The notes: generated by a model from the sequence alone, not told the origin. 34,133 bases of DNA from Salinicola peritrichatus (GCF_003206715.1 NZ_PZJU01000060.1:1-34133); one strand, 5' to 3'; positions 23,986-32,425 are shown, counted from the first letter of the stretch. Made by a program: numbers and translations.

Positions 23986-24897
23986 ATGAAAATCACCGTC
24001 ATCGGCCTCGGCCAGATGGGCGGCAACATGGCCCTGACGCTCCGGCGCGCCGGCTTCGACGTCACCGGCAGCGATGTGTTCGCACAGGCCCGCCGGCGCC
24101 TCGCCGCCCAGGGGCTCGCGACCGTCGACCCGGAAGCGCTACCCGCCAGCGATGTCTACCTGTTGTCGCTACCGACCTCGGCCCAGGTGCGCGAGGTGAT
24201 CGAGTCCCGACCGAACCTGCTCGCCAGTGCGCCCAAGAGCAGCGTGATCGTCGACACTTCCACCAGCGACCCAGTGGTCAGCCGTGAACTCGCCGCCAAG
24301 GCGATCGCCGCCGGCCTGGAGTGGCTGGATGCGCCGGTCAGCGGCGGCCCCGCGGGCGCGGCCAGCGGCAAGCTCGGCATGCTGCTGGGCGGCGAGAGGG
24401 CCACCGTCGAGCGGGTGACGCCGATGCTGGAAGCGATGTCGGCCAAGCGCACTCACGTCGGCGGCCCCGGCAGCGGCCATGTGGTCAAGCTGGCCAACAA
24501 CTACCTGTGCGCCGCCAATCTGATCGCCACCGCCGAAGCGGTGACGCTGGCGGCCAAGGCCGGGGTCGATCCGGCAGCCTGTCTGGCCGGACTCAACAGC
24601 GGCTCCGGGCGCAGCGCGGTCAGTGAGGTCAATTTCCCCGCGTGGATCCTGAGTGGACGCTTCGATTCCGGCTTCACCAGCGGCCTGATGCGCAAGGATC
24701 TGCGCCTGGCGCGGGACGCCGCCGCCGGCCTGGAGCTCGATCTGGCGCTGCTGCAACGCGTGGTCGACGGCTGGCACGCCGATCCCGACCACCCCGGCGA
24801 CGGCGATGACTTCAATCACATCGCTTCACCGATCCTGGCCCAGGCCGGAGTCGACTTCACCGATGCCGCCGCCCGCGACGAGGAGACCTCCGCATGA
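23986..24897 (+). CDS. 3-hydroxyisobutyrate dehydrogenase-family NAD(P)-dependent oxidoreductase
   Basis: This 303-residue enzyme belongs to the beta-hydroxyacid dehydrogenase family. Its nucleotide-binding loop is GLGQMGGNMA. The substrate-binding sequence DAPVSGGPAGAASGKLGMLL and the catalytic lysine (Lys168 in GHVVKLANNYLCA) are present. Members oxidise or reduce 3-hydroxyisobutyrate, tartronate semialdehyde, threonate and similar compounds. The exact substrate cannot be fixed. AGGAG precedes the ATG at 23986. The stop overlaps the next start as ATGA (24894-24897), coupling it to the aldehyde dehydrogenase gene. The two would form a hydroxyacid-to-acid oxidation step. Confidence 0.9.
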   Translation: MKITVIGLGQMGGNMALTLRRAGFDVTGSDVFAQARRRLAAQGLATVDPEALPASDVYLLSLPTSAQVREVIESRPNLLASAPKSSVIVDTSTSDPVVSRELAAKAIAAGLEWLDAPVSGGPAGAASGKLGMLLGGERATVERVTPMLEAMSAKRTHVGGPGSGHVVKLANNYLCAANLIATAEAVTLAAKAGVDPAACLAGLNSGSGRSAVSEVNFPAWILSGRFDSGFTSGLMRKDLRLARDAAAGLELDLALLQRVVDGWHADPDHPGDGDDFNHIASPILAQAGVDFTDAAARDEETSA

Positions 24898-26453
24898 ACG
24901 CACTCGACACCCAGGCACGACGGCGTTTGGCCGGCTTGCTGACAAAGTTCGGTCTGTCGCTGGAAGCGGGGGACACGCCCTGCTCCAACTGGATCGACGG
25001 CGAACTGCGCGCCGGAGAGCAGGACTCGATCACGCTGATCAATCCCGCCACCGGCGGCGAATTGATCGCCTACCGGGACGCCGGTGCCGATCTGCTGGAA
25101 TGGGCGGTCGCCGCCGCCACCCGCGCCCAGGCCGAGTGGATGGCGCTGACCGCCAGCGAGCGTGGTCGGCGCATGAACGCCGCGGTGCGGCGGCTGGAAG
25201 GTTATGAAGAGGATCTGGCCCAGCTCGAGAGCGTGGTCGCCGGCAAGCCGATCCGCGACTGCCGCGGCGAAGTCGCCAAGGTCCGCGAGATGTTCGAATA
25301 CTACGCCGGCTGGTGCGACAAGCAGCACGGCGAAGTCATCCCGGTACCCACCTCGCATCTCAATTACGTGCGCCACGTGCCGTTCGGCGTGGTCGGCCAG
25401 ATCACGCCCTGGAACGCGCCGATGTTCACCTGCGCCTGGCAGTTGGCGCCGGCCATCGCCGCCGGCAACGGCGTGGTGCTCAAGCCATCGGAACTGACGC
25501 CGTTCTCTTCGCTGGCGATCGCCCGGCTGCTGGAATCCGGCGGCCTGCCCAAGGGCCTGATCAACATCGTCAACGGCCTCGGTCCGACCACCGGCGCGGC
25601 ACTGACAAGCCACGACGGCATCGGCAAGTTGGTGTTCGTCGGCTCTCCCGCCAGCGGCCGACTGATCGCCGAGGCCGGCGCCCGACGCCTGGTGCCGAGC
25701 GTGCTCGAACTGGGCGGCAAGTCGGCCAACATCGTGTTCAGCGATGCCAGGCTCGACGACGCCGTGGCCGGTGCCCAGGCGGCGGTCTTCGCCGCCGCCG
25801 GCCAGAGCTGCGTCGCCGGCTCGCGGTTGCTGATCCAGCGCGAGGTCTTCGACGCCGTAGTCGAGCGCGTGGCGCGTGCCGCCAGCCAGATCGCCGTCGG
25901 CCTGCCCGAGGACGAAGCGACCCGCATGGGGCCGCTGCAGAACGCCCGCCAGTTCGAACGCGTCAGTGGCATGATCGAGCGAGCCGCCGCCGCCGGGGCC
26001 CGCGTCGTCACCGGCGGTGGCCGCCCCGAAGATCTACCGCCAGGCGCCGACGGCTACTATCTCGCACCGACGGTCATCGCCGACGTCGATGAGACGATGG
26101 AGATCGCCTGCGAAGAAGTGTTCGGCCCGGTACTGGTGGCGCTGCCGTTCGACGACGAAGCCGATGCGATTCGGCTGGCCAACGCCACCCGTTTCGGTCT
26201 CGCCGGCGCGGTCTGGACCCAGGATCCGGCCCGGGCGCATCGCGTCGCCGGCCAACTGCGCGCGGGCACCGTGTGGATCAACAGCTACAAGGCGATCAAC
26301 GTGATGTCGCCCTTCGGCGGCTTCCGCGACAGCGGTTTCGGCCGTTCCAGCGGCCTCGACGGTCTGCGTGAATATAGCGTTCCGCAAAGCGTCTGGGTCG
26401 AAACCGGGCGCGAAGCCAGCGTGGCGATGGGCTACGGCGACGGCCGCGAGTGA
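24894..26453 (+). CDS. NAD(P)-dependent aldehyde dehydrogenase
   Basis: This 519-residue enzyme oxidises an aldehyde to the acid. The core shows FGVVGQITPWNAPMFTCAWQ, the conserved lysine region VVLKPSELTP, the catalytic glutamate Glu272 in LELGGKSANIVF and the catalytic cysteine Cys306 in GQSCVAGSR. The late EEVFGPVLVALPF and PFGGFRDSGFGR complete the family pattern. It starts inside the preceding stop codon (ATGA). Neighbouring genes point to a catabolic route in which an amidohydrolase product is oxidised. A betaine- or vanillin-type aldehyde dehydrogenase would also fit the sequence. The specific aldehyde is unknown. Confidence 0.93.
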   Translation: MNALDTQARRRLAGLLTKFGLSLEAGDTPCSNWIDGELRAGEQDSITLINPATGGELIAYRDAGADLLEWAVAAATRAQAEWMALTASERGRRMNAAVRRLEGYEEDLAQLESVVAGKPIRDCRGEVAKVREMFEYYAGWCDKQHGEVIPVPTSHLNYVRHVPFGVVGQITPWNAPMFTCAWQLAPAIAAGNGVVLKPSELTPFSSLAIARLLESGGLPKGLINIVNGLGPTTGAALTSHDGIGKLVFVGSPASGRLIAEAGARRLVPSVLELGGKSANIVFSDARLDDAVAGAQAAVFAAAGQSCVAGSRLLIQREVFDAVVERVARAASQIAVGLPEDEATRMGPLQNARQFERVSGMIERAAAAGARVVTGGGRPEDLPPGADGYYLAPTVIADVDETMEIACEEVFGPVLVALPFDDEADAIRLANATRFGLAGAVWTQDPARAHRVAGQLRAGTVWINSYKAINVMSPFGGFRDSGFGRSSGLDGLREYSVPQSVWVETGREASVAMGYGDGRE

Positions 26454-26615
26454 CGAGATGCCGTCGAGTCGCGGTCGCAGCGGCATCGGTTCCCGTCGCA
26501 CCGGCCCGGTGGCATGATGAAGGCGCGGTCCGTCGACCGACCGCCAGCGATATCCCCAGCCATGCATCGCACCAGGTTCGACGCCGGTGTGATCCCGACA
26601 ACCAGGAAGCCAGCC

Positions 26616-27647
26616 ATGGAAGCCAGCCCGGCCGACCACGACCCCGCAATCGAAGCCCATAGGACGATGATCCGGATGATCAGCGGGTACTGGGTCAGCC
26701 AGATGGTGCACTGCGCCGCGCGGTTCTCCTTGGCGGACTTGCTGGCGCCCCGGCCGCTGACCGCCGAAGCCGTCGCCAGCGCCTGCGAACTCGATGTCGA
26801 CGCGACCTTTCGCTTTCTCAGAGCCTGTGCCGCGCTGGGCATCGTCGGCCACCAGGGCGGAAAATTCACCGCCACGCCGCTGCTCGAAACGCTGAGCAGC
26901 CACCATCCGGCCTCGCTCAAGGGGCGTGCCCTGGGGCTGGTCACGCCGGGCCAATGGCAGCCGTGGGGGCGACTGGAGTCGGTACTGAAGCACGGCTGCA
27001 GCCAGGCGGAGGCCGTGCTGGGATCGGACCTTTTCACTTATCACGACAACCATCCCGAGGAAGCGAGCGCGTTCACGCAGGCCATGGACGGTTTCACCCA
27101 GACGCTGCTGGAAGACGTCACCGGCGCCGTGGCCGTGCCGCCGGGCGCGTTGATCGTCGACATCGGTGGTGCCAGCGGCCTGCTGCTGCGTACGCTGCTG
27201 CAGGCCAACCCGGATACCCGTGGCATCGTATTCGACCGCCCGGGCGTCGCCGCGGCGACGGCGGAAAGCCTGCGTGGCACCGAGCTGGCAGCGCGCGTCA
27301 CCGCCGAGGGTGGCGATTTCTTCGTCGCGGTACCCGCCGCCGACCGTTACTTGCTCAAACATATCCTGCACAACTGGAGCGACGACGACTGCGTCACGCT
27401 TTTGCGCAACTGTCATCGCCGCATGCATCCGGGCGGGCGCGTCGTGGTGTTCGAGATGTTGATGGGCGAGATCGGCGAGGGCGATCCCACCGCCGCGCTG
27501 GTGGACCTGCACATGCTGGTGGCGCTCTCCGGCCGGGAGCGCACGCCGGCGGAATACCGACGGCTGTTCGAGGCAGCCGGCTTTGCGCGGATGCAGGTCA
27601 CGCCGCTACGCAACGGCTGGGCGATGCTGGAAGCCTGGAACGCCTGA
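26616..27647 (+). CDS. SAM-dependent O-methyltransferase (COMT-like)
   Basis: This 343-residue protein has an N-terminal helical dimerisation domain (about 1-100) and a Rossmann methyltransferase domain. The SAM-binding motif DIGGASGLLLRTLL is followed by the acidic residue region IVFDRPGV, and the catalytic-type histidine lies in LLKHILHNWSDDD. The pattern matches O-methyltransferase family 2, which methylates hydroxyl groups of aromatic or polyketide-type compounds. The start at 26616 (MEASPADHDP) has AGGAAG upstream. An extension to 26514 is in frame but lacks a ribosome binding site. A gap of 162 bases separates it from the aldehyde dehydrogenase gene, so it may have its own promoter. The substrate is unknown. 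Confidence 0.85.
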   Translation: MEASPADHDPAIEAHRTMIRMISGYWVSQMVHCAARFSLADLLAPRPLTAEAVASACELDVDATFRFLRACAALGIVGHQGGKFTATPLLETLSSHHPASLKGRALGLVTPGQWQPWGRLESVLKHGCSQAEAVLGSDLFTYHDNHPEEASAFTQAMDGFTQTLLEDVTGAVAVPPGALIVDIGGASGLLLRTLLQANPDTRGIVFDRPGVAAATAESLRGTELAARVTAEGGDFFVAVPAADRYLLKHILHNWSDDDCVTLLRNCHRRMHPGGRVVVFEMLMGEIGEGDPTAALVDLHMLVALSGRERTPAEYRRLFEAAGFARMQVTPLRNGWAMLEAWNA

Positions 27648-27657
27648 AACCGGCGCG

Positions 27658-28578
27658 CTACTCGCCGGCCGACGAGCGAAACGCATGCATCCAGGCCCCG
27701 AGATGGCGCAGCAGCTTGAGACTTGCCTGCGGCTGGCGTCGGCCGACACGCGTGATCATGTGTGCCTGGGAGTTCTGGAACGGCTCGGACGCCACCCTGC
27801 GCGCCACCACGCTGCCCTGCTCGAGTTCGTGCGCGACGGAGAATCGGGGCAGCAGGGTGATGCCCATGCCGGCCACCACGGAACGCCGCAACACCGCCAT
27901 CGAGTTGGTCTCGAGCGCTACCTGCGGATGCAGGCCGGCCTGGGCGAAAGCCTCGTCAACCAGTCGCCGCACGCCGTGTCCCGGCTTCCACAAGGCCGTC
28001 GGTATTTCACCAAGCCGGCGCAGGGAAATCGGTTCGGGCTCGTCGGCGAGTGGATGATCCGCCGGGCAGATGGCCAAGAGCGGCTGGCCGCTGGAGACCC
28101 AGAAACGAATCTGCGGGTGTACCCGCTCATGGAACATCAGGCCGATATGGGCGCGGTCCTCGACCACCGACTCGATGATTTCATCGGTGCCCGCCTGCTG
28201 GATGTCCAGTCGAATACCGCGATAGCGCTCGGCGAAGGCTTTGAGCGGCGCATCGATCAGATCGTTGATGAAGCCTTCGCCGACGACCAGCGAGATCGTC
28301 CCCGTCTCCAGGCGCTGATAAGCTTCCAGTCGGGCAATGAAATCATCGTCCAGAGCGCCGCGCTGGCGACAGTAATCCAGCGCCATCTCCCCCACCGGGG
28401 TTGGACGGATGCCTCGCGGCGTGCGCTCTAGCAGCGGAGCCTCGAATGCCGCTTCGAGCAGCGCGATCTGCCGACTGACGGCGGAGGGCGCGATATCGAG
28501 CCGGGCGGCCGCCTTGCGCAGCGACCCCGACTCGACCGTGACGCGAAAATAGATCAGGCGTTGGTGCGGAATGTCCAT
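27658..28578 (-). CDS. LysR-family transcriptional regulator
   Basis: This 306-residue regulator has an N-terminal winged helix-turn-helix (SGSLRKAAARLDIAPSAVSRQIALLE, about 17-42) and a two-lobed substrate-binding domain. Near the C-terminus SVVAGMGITLLPRFSVAHEL is typical of the family. It is convergent with the methyltransferase gene (10 bases apart) and divergent from the IsdG-like monooxygenase gene. LysR proteins often regulate the divergent gene, so the monooxygenase is the first candidate target. Control of the amidohydrolase operon is also possible. The ligand is not known. Confidence 0.93.
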   Translation of the reverse strand: MDIPHQRLIYFRVTVESGSLRKAAARLDIAPSAVSRQIALLEAAFEAPLLERTPRGIRPTPVGEMALDYCRQRGALDDDFIARLEAYQRLETGTISLVVGEGFINDLIDAPLKAFAERYRGIRLDIQQAGTDEIIESVVEDRAHIGLMFHERVHPQIRFWVSSGQPLLAICPADHPLADEPEPISLRRLGEIPTALWKPGHGVRRLVDEAFAQAGLHPQVALETNSMAVLRRSVVAGMGITLLPRFSVAHELEQGSVVARRVASEPFQNSQAHMITRVGRRQPQASLKLLRHLGAWMHAFRSSAGE

Positions 28579-28747
28579 GCGTGATGATCCGGAAGAGTGT
28601 TGCGGTGATTAGTTCACTGACTCGCCACGGCGTCAACACACATCGAGTCGATGGCTTCGACGTCATCGGGGTCGACTTTTCCTAGTCGACGCTGTCAAAG
28701 TTGCACTCCGATAACGTTTTTTCCTTTTTTGCAGCTGGAGTCGTTCC
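28579..28747. promoter_or_regulatory. Divergent promoter region, lysR to monooxygenase gene
   Basis: The region holds an inverted repeat GTCGAtggctTCGAC (28647-28661) and further GTCGAC copies nearby, at about 28671-28676 and 28685-28691. These are possible LysR-binding sites. CTGGAGT at 28736-28742 is the ribosome binding site of the rightward gene. No Fur-like box was seen, although the rightward gene could take part in haem breakdown. Confidence 0.4.
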
Positions 28748-29083
28748 ATGTTCATCGCCATGAACCGCTTTCGAGTCAATCCCGCAAGAACCCAGGAGTT
28801 CGAAACGCTGTGGTTGGAGCGCGAGACGCGCCTTCAGGGCCTGCCTGGCTTCGTCGAGTTCCACATGCTGCGCGGCCCCGAGGAAGAGGACCATGTGCTC
28901 TATGCCTCCCACACCATTTGGCGCTCGCGCGGGGATTTCGAAGCCTGGACCCATTCGGAAGCGTTTCGCACCGCCCATGCCAACGCCGGTCAAAGCCGCC
29001 GCGAAGGGCTCTATCTGGGCCCGCCCAAGTTCGAGGGCTTCGAGGTCATTCAAACGATCGGCAGCGATGACGACGCTCGCTGA
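28748..29083 (+). CDS. IsdG/HmoA-like antibiotic biosynthesis monooxygenase domain protein
   Basis: This 111-residue protein has one ABM-type ferredoxin-like fold. The residues known as the haem-degrading triad of IsdG-type enzymes are present at matching spacing: Asn6 in AMNRF, Trp67 in FEAWTHS and His77 in FRTAHAN. IsdG-type enzymes cleave haem and release iron. The triad makes a haem-degrading role plausible, but other ABM proteins act on quinones or have unknown roles. The ribosome binding site CTGGAGT precedes the ATG by six to seven bases. The gene lies 36 bases upstream of the serine acetyltransferase gene and is divergent from the LysR gene. Confidence 0.82.
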   Translation: MFIAMNRFRVNPARTQEFETLWLERETRLQGLPGFVEFHMLRGPEEEDHVLYASHTIWRSRGDFEAWTHSEAFRTAHANAGQSRREGLYLGPPKFEGFEVIQTIGSDDDAR

Positions 29084-29119
29084 GCGTTTCCGCCTTCCAC
29101 TGCCGCGGAGCCAGCGCGG

Positions 29120-29854
29120 ATGAACGAGATATCCCGCGATGCCTTGTGGCCGATGCTGACCGAGGCGGCTCGCTCGGCGCTGGCAAGGGATCCGCTGCTC
29201 GGCGATCTCTATCGGCGCTACCTGCTGGAAGTCCCCGATTTCGCCGGGGCACTGGCCCGCGTCATTGCCGAGACGCTGGCCACGGCGGAAGTGACACCCG
29301 AGGCCGCGCTGGCACGGGTGGAAGCGACGCTGGGTCAACACCCCGAGATCGTCACGGCGGCCGAGCGCGACCTGTTCGCCCTGCTGCGCGAGGACGCCGC
29401 CATCCCCGAGCCCTTCACGCCGCTGCTGTTCTTTCCGGGCTACCGCGCCCTGCAGTGCTATCGAGTGGCGCATGCCTGGTGGCAAGCCGGGCTCACCGAT
29501 CTGGCCAGTCATCTGCAGTACCGCGCGGCCATCTGCTTCGCCGCGGATATCCATCCCGCCGCCGTCATCGGATCGGGACTGTTCATCGACCATGGCGCCG
29601 GTATCGTCATCGGCGAAACCGCGGTGGTGGAGGACAACGTCACGGTTTTCCACGGCGTGACGCTCGGCGGTACCGGTAAACTCAGCGGTGACCGCCACCC
29701 CAAGGTGCGCCGAGGCGCCTTCCTCGGTGCCGGCGCGTGCATCCTCGGCAATATCGAAATCGGCGAGCAGGCCCGTATCGCTGCCGGGGCGATCGTCACC
29801 AGGCCGGTGGCAGCGAAAACCACCGTGCTCGGCCCCAGCGCCAAACCCCGCTAG
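29120..29854 (+). CDS. cysE: Serine O-acetyltransferase lacking the C-terminal tail
   Basis: This 244-residue enzyme acetylates serine to O-acetylserine, the first step of cysteine synthesis. It aligns by eye with E. coli CysE residue for residue through the active site. The N-terminal helical domain is followed by Asp157-His158 in LFIDHGAG and His193 in GDRHPKV. The left-handed beta-helix repeats begin at DIHPAAVIGSG. The normal enzyme ends with about 30 further residues and a terminal Ile that docks into CysK. Here the chain ends after TTVLGPSAKPR, so binding to CysK and perhaps feedback control may be altered. The Shine-Dalgarno sequence is weak. The DUF1853 gene follows after 11 bases. 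Confidence 0.88.
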   Translation: MNEISRDALWPMLTEAARSALARDPLLGDLYRRYLLEVPDFAGALARVIAETLATAEVTPEAALARVEATLGQHPEIVTAAERDLFALLREDAAIPEPFTPLLFFPGYRALQCYRVAHAWWQAGLTDLASHLQYRAAICFAADIHPAAVIGSGLFIDHGAGIVIGETAVVEDNVTVFHGVTLGGTGKLSGDRHPKVRRGAFLGAGACILGNIEIGEQARIAAGAIVTRPVAAKTTVLGPSAKPR

Positions 29855-29865
29855 CTCGCACCGGC

Positions 29866-30888
29866 ATGTCGATCGCCGCGCGTCTGCTGGACGCCTTCCG
29901 TCCGCTCGATCCCGCTCTCGCGGCGGACCTGACCACGCTGGATAAACCCTGGCTGCGGGATGTCGCCTGGCTGCTGCACGCGCCCGACATGGCGACCATC
30001 GGCTATGCGGGCCGCCCGACGCTCACGGCATTGGGATTGGCGGAGTCGGAGACTCGTCGACGCTGGCTTGCCGCTTTGGCCGCTAAACAAGCGCTGTTCG
30101 ACGCGCAGCTGGCGGCGCGCCGCTCGCAGCGCCTGGGGATTTACCACGAGACGCTGTGGCAGTGGATCGTGCAGCATGCCCCGCGAACCCGACTGCTGGC
30201 GCATAACGTCGCGCTGCGCGACGGCAACCGTACGCTTGGCGAGTTGGACCTGCTCTATCGAACGCACGCTCCGGACACGCACGGCGACGACATTCCCCGC
30301 ATCGAGCATGCGGAGCTTGCGATCAAGTTCTTCCTGGGACTGCCCCAAGGCCCCGGCAACGATGACGATCCCTCCCGCTGGATCGGCACCGGCAGTTTCG
30401 ATTCACTGGCGATCAAGTGTCACCGGTTGCGCCATCGGCAATTGCCGATGGCGCTGTCGCCATCCGCGGCGCAGGCTTTGGCAAGGCTGTTGCCACGGGC
30501 ACGGCTGCATCAGCGGATCATCATGCCGGGAGTTCTCTATCATCCCTGGGAGCGGTCCCTTCGCCTGCCGGCATTCGCCAATCCGCAGGCTTATCAGGGG
30601 CTGTGGTGTCATCATCGAAGCTGGTCGACGCTGGCCGCTGCCTTGCCGGCCGACACGCGGGGCGATTTCCTGATCAAGCCTCATTGGCTGGCACCGCCAC
30701 GCGGTCCCGGCGTGCCGTTGAGTACGCTGGGCGATGCACTGGCCAAGCACTTCTCCGGGCGCTGCACGCCCTGCCATCTTCGACTGCGCCTGCCCGATGC
30801 GCGTGCCTGCCGGTTGTTCGTAGTCACGGACGACTGGCCGCCGGCGATACCGCTGCCGCCCCGAGCCCTCGAGCCCAGCGCGCGTTGA
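29866..30888 (+). CDS. DUF1853 family protein
   Basis: This 340-residue cytoplasmic protein has the family pattern: PWLRDVAWLLHAPDM near the N-terminus, RLGIYHETLWQWIVQHAP, GELDLLYR and the acid-rich HAELAIKFFLGL. The E-L-D and E-x-A-I-K-F elements resemble nuclease-type cores (PD-(D/E)XK), but this is an impression only. No function is established. The ATG at 29866 lies 11 bases after the cysE stop. Its 3' end overlaps the convergent EamA gene by 65 bases, with no room for a terminator between them. Confidence 0.82.
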   Translation: MSIAARLLDAFRPLDPALAADLTTLDKPWLRDVAWLLHAPDMATIGYAGRPTLTALGLAESETRRRWLAALAAKQALFDAQLAARRSQRLGIYHETLWQWIVQHAPRTRLLAHNVALRDGNRTLGELDLLYRTHAPDTHGDDIPRIEHAELAIKFFLGLPQGPGNDDDPSRWIGTGSFDSLAIKCHRLRHRQLPMALSPSAAQALARLLPRARLHQRIIMPGVLYHPWERSLRLPAFANPQAYQGLWCHHRSWSTLAAALPADTRGDFLIKPHWLAPPRGPGVPLSTLGDALAKHFSGRCTPCHLRLRLPDARACRLFVVTDDWPPAIPLPPRALEPSAR

Positions 30889-31714
30889 TCCACAGCGAGC
30901 CCACCAGGATGGCGGCACCGATCCCGAGCCGCAGCAAGTCGGCGTCACGATTCCAGATCAGCAGATTGACGATCAGCCCCGCCGGTATCAGCACGTTGTT
31001 CATCACCGCGAGCGTGCCGGCATCGACACGGCAGGCGCCCTTGTTCCAGAGGAAATAGCCCAGGCCGGAGGCCACGATCCCCAGCCATCCCAGTATGCCC
31101 CACTGCAGCGGCGTGGTCGGAAGTTGCGTCGAGTCGCCCAGCAGCGCAAAGGCCGGCACGGCAATACACAGCGCCCCGAGATAGAACCAGCCGAACAGGT
31201 GGCGGTGGGCGACATCCCTCGGCAGGCTGCGCGCCAGATGGCGGTAGCCGACCTGGCCGAGGGCGAAACTGAGATTGGAGCCCTGAACGACCAGGAAGCC
31301 CAGCCAGTAATCGGTGGTGATGCCGTCGTAGCGGATCACTGCCGCGCCCACAACCGCCAGCGCCGCGATGACCAGATAACGCGGCGAGAAACGGCGCGCC
31401 AGCAAATCGTCGACCAGGGTGATATAAAGCGGCGTGAAGATGGTGAACAGCAGCACCTCCGGCACGGTCAACAGCAGAAACGACTGATAGAAGAACAGGT
31501 ACATGACACCAAGCTGGATGGCACCGATCGTCATCAGGCCCAGGCGGCTGCGCCAGCTGAGCACGGCCGGCCGCAGCAGCGGCAGAAATATCAGCGTGGC
31601 CAGAACGATACGGGTCATGACGGCAAAGTAGCTATCCACTTGCCCCGAAAGGTAAGCACCGATCAAACTGAAGGAGAAGGCCCACAGGGCTGTGACGCCA
31701 ACGAGATAGGACAT
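30824..31714 (-). CDS. EamA-family (DMT superfamily) transporter
   Basis: This 296-residue inner-membrane protein has about ten hydrophobic helices arranged as two EamA repeats (about 1-135 and 145-280). Landmarks are VTALWAFSFSLIGAYL at the start, FTPLYITLVDDLLARRFSPR in the first repeat and GYFLWNKGACRVDAGTLAVM in the second. DMT exporters of this type move amino acids, carboxylates or metabolites. The substrate cannot be named. The ATG at 31714 has AAGG about ten bases upstream. The gene is convergent with and overlaps the DUF1853 gene by 65 bases. It is divergent from the DUF6314-like gene, with only 28 bases between the longest frames. Confidence 0.9.
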   Translation of the reverse strand: MSYLVGVTALWAFSFSLIGAYLSGQVDSYFAVMTRIVLATLIFLPLLRPAVLSWRSRLGLMTIGAIQLGVMYLFFYQSFLLLTVPEVLLFTIFTPLYITLVDDLLARRFSPRYLVIAALAVVGAAVIRYDGITTDYWLGFLVVQGSNLSFALGQVGYRHLARSLPRDVAHRHLFGWFYLGALCIAVPAFALLGDSTQLPTTPLQWGILGWLGIVASGLGYFLWNKGACRVDAGTLAVMNNVLIPAGLIVNLLIWNRDADLLRLGIGAAILVGSLWINARWARGLGAAAVSPAASRP

Positions 31715-31742
31715 GCGAGGTTAACCTTAGGATTATGAAAAG

Positions 31743-32198
31743 TTGACTGCCATTATACGGTTCCGCGAGCTGTTGCCTAGGGTGGAGCGATTCCTGTTCA
31801 CCGCGCATGCCGGCCCAGGCTCACGAACCGGCTGGCAAGGCCGGGGCGAAGGTCGATTGGCGGTGCAATGCCACGACTCGACGATCCGTTTTCATGAGTC
31901 CGGCAGCTTCACATTGGCGGGTCAGGCGCAGAGCGTCCCGATGCGCAACGTCTATCGGTGGGAGTGTCGGGCGGATCGCATTTCGCTGTTTCACGAAAGG
32001 CGCGGACCGGATGCCGCTGTCCATCTCTTCGACTTGATCGCGGAAGGCGAAGAGACGCTGATCAACGCGACGGTGCATCAATGCGCGGCCGATGCCTATA
32101 GCGGAAAGATAGTGCTGCGGCCCGATGGATTCGACCTGCAATGGAGAATCCTGGGTCCGCGCAAGGATGAGCGGATTCTCTACCACTATCGGACGTGA
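31743..32198 (+). CDS. DUF6314-like protein
   Basis: This protein of up to 151 residues is soluble and beta-rich by appearance. The central RNVYRWECRADRISLFHERRG, then HLFDLIAE and the ending FDLQWRILGPRKDERILYHY, match the DUF6314 family as I know it. The function is unknown. The start is uncertain. The longest frame begins with a TTG at 31743, 28 bases from the divergent EamA start, which leaves little room for promoters. A GTG at 31782 would give 138 residues. Neither has a strong ribosome binding site. Confidence 0.7.
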   Translation: MTAIIRFRELLPRVERFLFTAHAGPGSRTGWQGRGEGRLAVQCHDSTIRFHESGSFTLAGQAQSVPMRNVYRWECRADRISLFHERRGPDAAVHLFDLIAEGEETLINATVHQCAADAYSGKIVLRPDGFDLQWRILGPRKDERILYHYRT

Positions 32199-32227
32199 CC
32201 ATTGTCAGTGGTACCGAAAACGACGGA

Positions 32228-32245
32228 GGCTTCCCGTAGGAAGCC
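32228..32245. terminator. Hairpin between convergent small genes
   Basis: GGCTTCC and GGAAGCC form a perfect 7-bp stem around the tetraloop CGTA between the convergent DUF6314-like and Pmp3 genes. There is no T tract on either side, so an intrinsic terminator is possible but not certain. Confidence 0.45.
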
Positions 32246-32266
32246 GCCAATCGGTTACTGGATTGC

Positions 32267-32425
32267 CTATCGCGTCGCGATGATCCAGATGGCATGAATG
32301 ATGCCTGGAATATACCCCAGCAGCGTCAGCAGGATGTTGATCCAGAACTGTAAGCCCAACCCCACCTGCAGGAAAACCCCTACCGGCGGCAGAATGATGG
32401 CGAAGATGATACGAATGATGTCCAT
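32267..32425 (-). CDS. YqaE/Pmp3 family small membrane protein
   Basis: This 52-residue protein consists of two membrane helices joined by a short turn. The N-terminal half reads IFAIILPPVGVFLQVGLGLQ and the second ends GYIPGIIHAIWII. It is the bacterial form of the Pmp3 family, which is linked to salt and cold stress and to membrane potential. The start at 32425 has AGGAGG six bases upstream. The open frame continues further upstream without signal. The gene sits among other small probable stress genes, in agreement with a salt-adapted host. Confidence 0.95.
   Translation of the reverse strand: MDIIRIIFAIILPPVGVFLQVGLGLQFWINILLTLLGYIPGIIHAIWIIATR

Noticed and set aside
28579-28747. Fur box upstream of the IsdG-like gene
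   Set aside because: No sequence close to the GATAAT-repeat pattern was found. GATAAC near 28711 is a single short match.
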